Made by a program: the position numbers and the translations under genes. Shown here piece by piece: positions 24,331 to 31,572 of a stretch of 50,911 nucleotides of DNA. The notes below the pieces were generated by a model that did not search any database, was not told the origin of the DNA, and worked only from the letters and a program-made list of their open reading frames with translations. Location: the NCBI GenBank assembly GCA_937916085.1, contig CALGGO010000096.1:1-50911 (forward strand), given 5' to 3'. The DNA is from an uncultured Prevotellaceae bacterium (GTDB lineage: Bacteria; Bacteroidota; Bacteroidia; Bacteroidales; Muribaculaceae). Numbering within the stretch: the stretch's first letter is position 1; each line of letters begins with the position of its first letter.

Positions 24331-24993
24331 TCAGAATTTCATCTTATTCACCTCTCGACGCAGGGCGGCGGTCTCTTCTTCGCAGTTGCTGTCGTTAGCA
24401 CTTTGGGCGGCTTTCATTAGTTGCGACAACTGATCGAGCAGTTCTTTCTTGCGCTTGGTGCCCACTTCTTGGTATTCTGATGTGGGATGCGTCACAAACT
24501 CGCTGTATAGGTCATGCAGTTTTTTATAGTTCTCACGACATGCCGTGAGTTTGGCATTTACCGAGGCATTACTCGAAACATAATGCTCTATATCGTCGAT
24601 ACTGATGGGCATATTCTCGGGTTTGACGGGAGCAATTTTAATTGGCAGGTCGCTGTCGCTGGGCATGGGAGGCAGCTGTTCATTATCTCCAAACCCTGGA
24701 ATGGGAGCGGGTGGCGGTCCGTCAACAGGCATGAGAGTGGTGTCGGCAAGCATGAGGCTGTCGAGCAACGAGTCGCGAGGCACATCAATAATCTCGCCTT
24801 TGAGGTCTTGCGGAGCGCCGTACTCAAACTCGTCAACCTTGAGGGAGTCGGGCTTGGGATATTCCTTCTCGCTCCTGCCCAGCAGCTTGTCTCCGAGTTT
24901 ATGAACTGGCGGGATAAAGATATAGGACAGCACCAGAACGGCAATTACCGTCCCCGCAATCCACCAAGCTAATTTCTTGTTACGTGCTGTCAT
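24331..24993 (-). CDS. Single-helix membrane protein of unknown function
   Basis: The start is placed at the ATG at 24991-24993 (MTARNKKLAWWIAG), because the longer reading adds a cysteine-rich stretch with no support. The protein has 220 residues. A membrane helix at about 9-30 is followed by a proline-rich acidic linker (DGPPPAPIPGFGDNEQLPP) and a C-terminal helical part rich in Lys and Glu that may form a coiled coil (about 150-218). The order suggests a protein fixed in the inner membrane with its bulk in the periplasm. It ends 58 nt before the YfhO start and is probably transcribed with it. The family is not recognised. Confidence 0.65.
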   Translation of the reverse strand: MTARNKKLAWWIAGTVIAVLVLSYIFIPPVHKLGDKLLGRSEKEYPKPDSLKVDEFEYGAPQDLKGEIIDVPRDSLLDSLMLADTTLMPVDGPPPAPIPGFGDNEQLPPMPSDSDLPIKIAPVKPENMPISIDDIEHYVSSNASVNAKLTACRENYKKLHDLYSEFVTHPTSEYQEVGTKRKKELLDQLSQLMKAAQSANDSNCEEETAALRREVNKMKF

Positions 24994-25161
24994 TCTTAAA
25001 ATTACGCTATTCTCAAGACACTTGTTGCAATCTTCGAGACACAAAAAATTGACAAAAGTAGTGCAAAATTACTTATATATTTTGATATTCGCTTCTAAAC
25101 TATGAAATGTTAAGTTTTTTTTATTTTTGGGGGAGATTAGTCTTTTTACGAAAATTCTGTG

Positions 25162-25170
25162 TACTTTTGC
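25162..25170 (+). promoter_or_regulatory. -7 box for manA
   Basis: TACTTTTGC fits the consensus and lies 28 nt before the proposed TTG start. No TTTG box is at the usual distance. Confidence 0.5.
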
Positions 25171-25198
25171 AGGTTAATGGCATCAACCACTTGTAAAA

Positions 25199-26182
25199 TT
25201 GGCTAAACGACCCGAAATATTGACCCCGCAGCTGTTCCGTTTTGAACTGAACCTCAAGACTGTGCTCTGGGGAGGCGACATGATTGCTGCCTTCAAAGGC
25301 ATTACCCTCGACAACCACCTCGTGGGCGAGAGTTGGGAAATTTCGGGACTTAAAGGTCATGAGTCGGTGGTCGCCAACGGCGAGGATGCGGGACTCACTC
25401 TGCGGCAGCTCATCAGGAAATACCGCAGTCAGTTAGTGGGAGGGCGCATCTACCGCGCCCACGGCACCGAGTTCCCGTTGCTCATTAAGTTTATCGATGC
25501 CAACAAAGACCTCTCGGTGCAGGTGCATCCCGACGAGGACCTCGCTCGCAGTCGCCACAACTGCTGCGGCAAGACCGAGATGTGGTATATCATCGATGCT
25601 CAACCAGGAGCTTCACTGCTGGCAGGCATGAGCCGCACTATCACCCCTCAGGAATACTTGCGACATCTTGACGACGGCACTCTGCTCGACGTGCTCGCTC
25701 GTCACGACACTCATGCTGGCGACATATTCTTTCTGCCGGCAGGACGCATCCACTCCATCGGGGCGGGCAACTTGCTGCTTGAGGTGCAGCAGCCCAGCGA
25801 TATTACCTATCGGGTGTATGACTTCAACCGCCTCGACATCAACGGTAAGCCACGCCAGCTGCACACTGACCTAGCTATCGATGCCATCGACTACACCGTG
25901 AGCCGCGACTGCCTGCGTCACTACTCCGACGACAAGGGACTCATCACGCTCATCAATAGCATTTTCTTCAACGTGGGACGGGTCATTGTTGACGGAAACT
26001 GCGACGTGCCTATGCCACACGACGCATTCTTGTGCCTGATGTGCATCAACGGAGAGGCAACCATCAGCTACGATGGGGACAAGAGCGAGACCATTAGGCA
26101 AGGCGAGTCGCTGCTTGTGCCAGCATGCTTTGAGCACCTCACCCTCAACGGCAATGCAACCATCATTACAGCGACAGCATGA
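25199..26182 (+). CDS. manA: Class I mannose-6-phosphate isomerase
   Basis: The protein has 327 residues, as for short bacterial class I enzymes. Zinc ligands are seen at His110 in QVHPDE, Glu127 in GKTEMWY and His185 in GRIHSIGAG. The enzyme converts fructose 6-phosphate and mannose 6-phosphate, feeding GDP-mannose and GDP-fucose synthesis or mannose use. The start is uncertain: the first in-frame candidate is TTG at 25199, giving MAKRPEILTP, a sequence that fits the family N-terminus. The ATG at 25177 is in another frame and stops at once, and the next in-frame ATG would remove conserved residues. It is cytoplasmic and stands first in a plus-strand series. Confidence 0.92.
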   Translation: MAKRPEILTPQLFRFELNLKTVLWGGDMIAAFKGITLDNHLVGESWEISGLKGHESVVANGEDAGLTLRQLIRKYRSQLVGGRIYRAHGTEFPLLIKFIDANKDLSVQVHPDEDLARSRHNCCGKTEMWYIIDAQPGASLLAGMSRTITPQEYLRHLDDGTLLDVLARHDTHAGDIFFLPAGRIHSIGAGNLLLEVQQPSDITYRVYDFNRLDINGKPRQLHTDLAIDAIDYTVSRDCLRHYSDDKGLITLINSIFFNVGRVIVDGNCDVPMPHDAFLCLMCINGEATISYDGDKSETIRQGESLLVPACFEHLTLNGNATIITATA

Positions 26183-26183
26183 T

Positions 26184-26218
26184 GTTAAGTGTTAAGTGTT
26201 AAGTGTTAAGTGTTAAGT
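26184..26218. repeat. Heptamer array, five GTTAAGT units
   Basis: Five exact copies begin 1 nt after the manA stop codon. The same heptamer in reverse stands at 14871-14897. Confidence 0.9.
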
Positions 26219-26220
26219 AG

Positions 26221-26240
26221 GGACAAGGCGTGCCTTGTCC
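26221..26240. repeat. Palindrome GGACAAGGC-gt-GCCTTGTCC
   Basis: A 9-bp inverted repeat with a 2-nt centre lies between the heptamer array and the 10-nt array. It has the look of a short interspersed palindromic repeat. Confidence 0.7.
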
Positions 26241-26251
26241 GCAAGTTCCAG

Positions 26252-26311
26252 ATTCCTATACACTCCTATCCATTCCTATCAACTCCTATCAACTCCTATC
26301 CATTCTTAATC
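26252..26311. repeat. 10-nt tandem array, five to six units
   Basis: Units ATTCCTATAC, ACTCCTATCC, ATTCCTATCA, ACTCCTATCA, ACTCCTATCC, then a decayed ATTCTTAATC. It ends 3 nt before the ATG of the histidine phosphatase and so occupies the ribosome-binding region. Confidence 0.85.
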
Positions 26312-26314
26312 TCA

Positions 26315-27598
26315 ATGAAACGATTCTCATTATTAATAACAGCTTTGCTTTTTGTGCTTGGCATTCAGGCGCAAAACGTGGCTCGCGAGGCTTTTGAAGA
26401 AGACATCCACCGCAGTGCTAATAACTACTACGCCTATCCCGACAAAAACCTGCCCGCTTTGACTCCCGCCCCCGAGGGATATGAGCCATTCTTCATCAAC
26501 CACTATGGCCGTCACGGCAGCCGGTGGCTCATAGCTCCCACCGACTATACCTATCCCGTGGAGCAGCTCACCAAGGGCGAGCGCAATGGCAAACTCACCA
26601 AGCGCGGCAAGGAAGTGCTTGACGTGTGCCTAATGATGCTAGACGCGTCGGATGGCAGACTTGGCGAACTCAGCGACATAGGAGCGGAGCAGCATCAGGG
26701 CATCGCTAAAAGAATGTATGAGAATTTCCCACAAGTGTGGGTGGGAGACGCTAAGGTTGACGCGAAATCTACGGTGGTGATTCGCTGCATCCTCTCGATG
26801 CTCAACGAGGTGGAGACGCTCAAGTCGATGAATCCCAGTCTGCGTTTCACCACCGACGCCAGCGAGCACGACATGTATTACATGAACTACCGCGACACGG
26901 TGGCAATCGCCGCACAAAAGGCGGCACGACCGGCAACCGACGAGCTGAAAGCCAAAATCTTCACTCCCAAGAAGCTCGAGAAGATGACCTCCCGCCTCTT
27001 TAACGACAAGCAGTTTGTGCGCGACAGCATCGACAGTTTCAAGTTTGAGTATATCCTTTTCGACCTGGTGAGCAATATGCAAAGTCACCACGCATTTGAC
27101 GGAATTGACCTCTATACTGGAGTCTTTACAGTGGACGATGCCACCGACTTCTGGACCTACAACAACGCGCGGTGGTACATCTATTCAGGCAACACATCGC
27201 TCAACAGCCACACAGGCGCACGCGCCCACCGACATCTGCTACGCAACTTCGTGGAGGAGGCCGACAAGGCGATACTCAGCGGCACCAACAGCGCCACGCT
27301 GCGCTTCGGCCACGAGTCGGTAGTTCTGCCACTCGTGTGCCTCATGGGGCTTAACGGCATGGATTACGACACCAGCGACCTGACGACACTCGCCGACCAC
27401 TGGCGCTCCTACGAGGTGTTCCCCATGGCAGCCAACTTGCAGATGATTTTCTACCGCAAGCCCGGCAGCGACGACATCCTGGTGAAAATCCTCCTCAACG
27501 AACACGAAGCCACCCTTCCCATCGCCACCGACTGCGCCCCTTACTACCACTGGCTCGACGTGCGCCAGCACTTCCTCACCCGAGCAGTTGAGAATTAG
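26315..27598 (+). CDS. Periplasmic histidine phosphatase, MINPP/phytase-like
   Basis: The start is set at the ATG at 26315 (MKRFSLLITALLFVLGIQAQ), which gives a clean signal peptide; the longer reading would translate the tandem repeat. The mature protein carries the RHG motif in HYGRHGSRW (His67), which takes the phosphate, and a His-Glu proton-donor pair in RFGHESVVLPL (333-334). A His-x-Glu style donor points to the MINPP branch of clade 2 histidine phosphatases, which in gut Bacteroides release phosphate from phytate (inositol hexakisphosphate). Its substrate here is an inference. It would act in the periplasm or be carried to the surface. Confidence 0.87.
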   Translation: MKRFSLLITALLFVLGIQAQNVAREAFEEDIHRSANNYYAYPDKNLPALTPAPEGYEPFFINHYGRHGSRWLIAPTDYTYPVEQLTKGERNGKLTKRGKEVLDVCLMMLDASDGRLGELSDIGAEQHQGIAKRMYENFPQVWVGDAKVDAKSTVVIRCILSMLNEVETLKSMNPSLRFTTDASEHDMYYMNYRDTVAIAAQKAARPATDELKAKIFTPKKLEKMTSRLFNDKQFVRDSIDSFKFEYILFDLVSNMQSHHAFDGIDLYTGVFTVDDATDFWTYNNARWYIYSGNTSLNSHTGARAHRHLLRNFVEEADKAILSGTNSATLRFGHESVVLPLVCLMGLNGMDYDTSDLTTLADHWRSYEVFPMAANLQMIFYRKPGSDDILVKILLNEHEATLPIATDCAPYYHWLDVRQHFLTRAVEN

Positions 27599-27621
27599 GA
27601 GTGATTACCTTTGCGCTTGCT

Positions 27622-28317
27622 ATGGAAATTAAGAGGAAAGGATATATCGAGAGCCTCATCGAGCAGGGCGAGCACGTGCATCAGGATTTCAAGTACCAAA
27701 TCACCGATGCCCGAAAGATAGCACGCTCCATCAGCGCCTTTGCCAACAACAGCGGCGGCCACCTGCTCGTGGGCGTGAAGGACAACGGCAACATCGTGGG
27801 AGTGAGCAGCGACGAGGAAATCTACATGATAGAGCAGGCCGCGCAGATGTACTGCCAGCCCGAGCAGCAAGTGCATTTCAAGATATTTCGTGTGGCAGGC
27901 AAGAACGTGCTCAAGGTGGATATCGACGAAGCCAAGGAAAAACCCGTGAAAGCCCCCGACGATAACGGGCAGTGGCGCACCTACTACCGCGTTGCCGACG
28001 AGAACGTGCTTGCCAGCGGCACGCACGTGAAAGTGATGCAGCTCCGCAGCGAGCCCGCGCCAAGCGATGTGGTCATCAACCTCACCGACAAGGAGCAGCA
28101 GCTGCTCGACTACCTGCAAGACCACGGCGGCATCACCATGAGCGGCTACGAGCGCCTGGCGCACATCTCATTCCACACCGCCCAGCAAACCATACTGAAA
28201 CTCTGCGAAATGGGAATCGTAGAAATCCAATACCACAACGGCCAGAGCCTGATTGTCTTAGCCGACGAGAAACAAGCCGACAAGGTTATTCGGCGCACTA
28301 TCCTTTCTTCTTATTGA
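27622..28317 (+). CDS. AlbA_2/Schlafen-type putative transcriptional regulator
   Basis: The start is taken at the ATG at 27622 (MEIKRKGYIESLIEQG), not the upstream GTG. The protein has 231 residues. Residues 10-110 form an AlbA_2 (divergent AAA-4) domain: QDFKYQITDARKIARSISAFANNSGGHLLVGVKDNG is split over the core pattern E/D-F-K, then FANxxGGxLLxGVxDxG. Residues 150-215 look like a winged helix (LTDKEQQLLDYLQDHGGITMSGYERLA). Such proteins are usually transcription regulators, and some act in defence or tRNA cleavage. It starts 23 nt after the phosphatase and probably shares its transcript. Its last 20 nt overlap the convergent DUF6804-like gene. Confidence 0.85.
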   Translation: MEIKRKGYIESLIEQGEHVHQDFKYQITDARKIARSISAFANNSGGHLLVGVKDNGNIVGVSSDEEIYMIEQAAQMYCQPEQQVHFKIFRVAGKNVLKVDIDEAKEKPVKAPDDNGQWRTYYRVADENVLASGTHVKVMQLRSEPAPSDVVINLTDKEQQLLDYLQDHGGITMSGYERLAHISFHTAQQTILKLCEMGIVEIQYHNGQSLIVLADEKQADKVIRRTILSSY

Positions 28318-28597
28318 AACTTGTGACAATAAGATAGAACAAACCCATTGCAACAATTACATCAACAACATTCCATAGCGTTCTGCCAAGACCAATCTTG
28401 AAGAATGGTTGGAACAAGACGGCAAGAAGCGCGAAGATAACACCTTTCACATCTTGATTTGCCTTGAAGTAATCGTATGACAAATAAGAAAAAGCCGCCA
28501 TCGCAGCAAAACGCACTAACTGATAAAAGCCATAAGGCATATCAGCCAAGCAAACAAGCAGTAGTACCGCGATAACTAGTTTTATTATCGGTTTCAT
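28298..28597 (-). CDS. Small DUF6804-like membrane protein
   Basis: The protein has 99 residues with three or four hydrophobic helices. The segments DMPYGFYQLVRFAAM and LFQPFFKIGLGRTLWNVVD match what I remember of DUF6804, a small integral membrane family of unknown role often found near mobile or defence genes. It is the last gene of the AT-rich minus-strand group and begins 26 nt after the transglutaminase-fold gene. Its end overlaps the AlbA-type gene tail to tail by 20 nt. Confidence 0.75.
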   Translation of the reverse strand: MKPIIKLVIAVLLLVCLADMPYGFYQLVRFAAMAAFSYLSYDYFKANQDVKGVIFALLAVLFQPFFKIGLGRTLWNVVDVIVAMGLFYLIVTSFNKKKG

Positions 28598-28623
28598 TTA
28601 AATATTCTTTTAACTTTTGAGCC

Positions 28624-31566
28624 TCATGCATTAGTCTGTTGTGATATACATTCGAAAAATAAGTCCTTGCTATCAATCTCTTCTGTAATCTCTACGAATG
28701 GAAGATTCTTAAATTGTTCCTCAGTGATTTTAACATCAAGTTTTGACCAGTATTCTATATCAGGGAAGTGACTGAAAATCATCCTGTATGGTGGCACATT
28801 GAACCAGATAGAGTTATCTTCATTCTTAACGAATCTCACTCCATCTACAACTTTACCTGCGCCCCACGTAGGGTCAATTAAGATGCCGTCATATGCATAA
28901 GTGTATACATATATCCATGAATGCTTTTCTCCTGAGATTCTACCCTCGGCATCTTTTGTTATTCCTGCAATAATTTCTGCTGTGATGCCAGAGGCCTCAG
29001 CGAGATAACAGAAAAGTTCGCAATATGCTTGACAAACGCCTCTCCTGCACCTATAGCAGGTTTCAGCATCATATATCTGTTTGGTAGTATCATATGCTAT
29101 ATTATCACAAATCCAGTTGTAAATTGCTTTTGCCTTTTCTTCGACAGTTTTTGCTTCTCCTATTATTTGGGTGGCTTCATTTCTAATGTCTGTGTTAAAC
29201 CGGCGTAACAAGGCTTCTCTTTTGGGCTTGAAATCCTTTAGAGCATCAACATGGTCAGGAATATCCATTATTTGAATAACGCAGAGCGAGTTTACATAAT
29301 CCTGAAGGTATACAGGGACAATGGATTCTGAACTTATTTTAAACCTATTCTTGAATACTGTATAGTCATTAGGGACATTCATGTTATTAGAAAAGAATAC
29401 AGTGCTCAAATTAGAAACAAGATTAGTTTCTTCAATACGAACATATTCAACAAATGGCTTTGACTGCCTTAAATCATGCTCAATGTATTCGTGCATTTCC
29501 TCGTCAGAAATATCTTCCTTAACGAATGGATTACTTCCATCCCAACGGAGTGTATGGAATCTGCCAACAAGAGGGTCAAGAACCTGATGCTTAATCAATT
29601 CTATCATTGATATTCTCTCATTTAGTTCAATAGTCTTGTCGAACCATCGGTCAAGGAAGTTAGTGATGATCTGCTTATAGTCGGCATTAGAGTCACGGAA
29701 ATTACGAACTCTATCCATATCAATGAGCGAGATGGATTTTATATGTTGTTGCGGTAGATAACCTTCTTTACCGAGCACATATTTGCCATTAACATCTTTT
29801 TCTCCATCCATTAGAAGTCTACATTCTGCCAACCGTTTTTTGTCCCTTTCTATAATTTCACTGAGCCGCTTCCACCAATTTCGAAGATCATCAGCTTTTT
29901 TGAGAGCCACGACAGACTTTCCGATTGTATCTTTAAGTATTATTGTTGTTTCTTCTGTAATTGGTTCGGGATGATTGGGGAGAGTTGGTCCCTGTAGTAC
30001 AGATTCAGCATTTTCCCCAACAGACTTATTCCTATTGAAAAGAGATGAAAACCAGTATAGACATCCAAATCTATCGCTCTGCTCCTTAAAACTCGGCATA
30101 TCGGCCACAGGTTGTGCGGTAGAAGGTGTTTTCTCTTGTACGATAGCCGCCTTTACTCGCCCCATATTTAGGACTTCTGATGAAGGAAAAAGACCAGGCA
30201 GGACATCTTGGGTAGTAGCCCTTTCTACTGCTTCTCGCATAACACTAATACAACTCTCCGATTTAACATAATCCGTCAGCCGTTTGACGAGAGTCATATT
30301 TGTTTCATAGGCGGCTTCATCATCTTCTGTAATAAGCTCCAAAGTGCCGAATGCTTCATAGAATTCATCTGCATCTAAAAAAGTGTTATTCTTGATGTTC
30401 CTTTCATGTCGCTGTATTTGGTTTATACATTCTTGTATCTCCGAATCCAACTGGGCAATCCTTTCATTTAATGTATCCATCTGTGTGGACTTTGTCTTAT
30501 CTTCTTCAGGTTGCTCGGTTAGTTTAATTAAGTTTTCAGAGCACTTGGAGCTATACAATTTTTTCTGAGTCATCTCAACTTTGAGAGTGTCAATCTCACG
30601 CTTTTCTTCCGAAATGTACAGTTTCAGAAATGAATTAAGATATGACGCAATTATTAATTCCTGCTGTGAAACTGAATAATCATTATCGCTAAGCTGTTTT
30701 GACGGATTCCATTGTTTAGTACAATATGTATTCCAAATAGACTGAATGTTGCATAGACCATCAAGCCAAGGGATGTCAAGGTTAATCTTCTTGAAATAGT
30801 TGGTGTCAATGAGTTCTTGTGTGTCTGATGAAGGACTATCGTTCAATGCTCTGTCAAGAAGCTTTTCTTCTGCAGATAGCTTAAAAAACTCATTAAGGTC
30901 TCGGAAATCATATTGATGCTCTGACATTCCGATAGAGTAGATATGTGACTGGATTGTAGCCTTAGGGTCAAAATCACCAGCACATACCATCTTTGACCAG
31001 TGACAGAGGAATTTGCTGAGAAGACGCGAATCAACATTGGTGGCCGCACCCATATAGTCCATATTGTTGAGATAAAGAATATTGGTATGGAAACGGCCAC
31101 CTTCACCTAACCCCCGGATTGATTCTAACAATCTCCAATGAGGACGTATATTAACGTCATTAGGATTGTGTATGTCATATCCTAAGAGAACTATATCAAT
31201 TAGCAGGCCGCTAAGTGTGGCACCTCCAATTTGACACAATCCTTCATATACCTTTTGTAGTGTATTACACTCATCTTCATCGAAACACTTAGAAACTATG
31301 AAAACGTTGGGAATTGCATCATTAGGAAGCAAGTTTTTAAACTGGGAAATCTGATTTGTCAACGCATTATGTAGGAGTATAGACTCCTTACTCTCTTCAG
31401 TCTTATTCCCGTACTCGTTGTAAACATCCCATTGGTAATACAAACCATCATCTTCACTAACAATGCACCCTGTTGTTATAACATTATGTTGTAGATGAGC
31501 CTTTTTAATCTCATCTACAACACCTTTAACATCATTGTTTGTGCCTATTACAATAAAAAATGCCAT
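28624..31566 (-). CDS. 980-residue protein with C-terminal transglutaminase-like domain
   Basis: The N-terminal part (1-220) begins MAFFIVIGTNNDVKG and looks like an alpha/beta fold of its own, with no signal peptide, so the protein is cytoplasmic. A coiled coil spans about 320-410 and a second helical part about 560-700. The C-terminus carries a transglutaminase-like (TGc) domain with a full triad: Cys845 in RRGVCQAYC, His882 in EKHSWIYVY and Asp898 in LIDPTWGAG. Such domains are proteases, amidases or cross-linkers. It starts 6 nt after the tubulin-like gene, so the two are surely co-expressed and probably work together. The fusion of a large helical scaffold to a TGc domain beside a tubulin homologue is not one I know. 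Confidence 0.85.
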   Translation of the reverse strand: MAFFIVIGTNNDVKGVVDEIKKAHLQHNVITTGCIVSEDDGLYYQWDVYNEYGNKTEESKESILLHNALTNQISQFKNLLPNDAIPNVFIVSKCFDEDECNTLQKVYEGLCQIGGATLSGLLIDIVLLGYDIHNPNDVNIRPHWRLLESIRGLGEGGRFHTNILYLNNMDYMGAATNVDSRLLSKFLCHWSKMVCAGDFDPKATIQSHIYSIGMSEHQYDFRDLNEFFKLSAEEKLLDRALNDSPSSDTQELIDTNYFKKINLDIPWLDGLCNIQSIWNTYCTKQWNPSKQLSDNDYSVSQQELIIASYLNSFLKLYISEEKREIDTLKVEMTQKKLYSSKCSENLIKLTEQPEEDKTKSTQMDTLNERIAQLDSEIQECINQIQRHERNIKNNTFLDADEFYEAFGTLELITEDDEAAYETNMTLVKRLTDYVKSESCISVMREAVERATTQDVLPGLFPSSEVLNMGRVKAAIVQEKTPSTAQPVADMPSFKEQSDRFGCLYWFSSLFNRNKSVGENAESVLQGPTLPNHPEPITEETTIILKDTIGKSVVALKKADDLRNWWKRLSEIIERDKKRLAECRLLMDGEKDVNGKYVLGKEGYLPQQHIKSISLIDMDRVRNFRDSNADYKQIITNFLDRWFDKTIELNERISMIELIKHQVLDPLVGRFHTLRWDGSNPFVKEDISDEEMHEYIEHDLRQSKPFVEYVRIEETNLVSNLSTVFFSNNMNVPNDYTVFKNRFKISSESIVPVYLQDYVNSLCVIQIMDIPDHVDALKDFKPKREALLRRFNTDIRNEATQIIGEAKTVEEKAKAIYNWICDNIAYDTTKQIYDAETCYRCRRGVCQAYCELFCYLAEASGITAEIIAGITKDAEGRISGEKHSWIYVYTYAYDGILIDPTWGAGKVVDGVRFVKNEDNSIWFNVPPYRMIFSHFPDIEYWSKLDVKITEEQFKNLPFVEITEEIDSKDLFFECISQQTNA

Positions 31567-31572
31567 ATAGCT

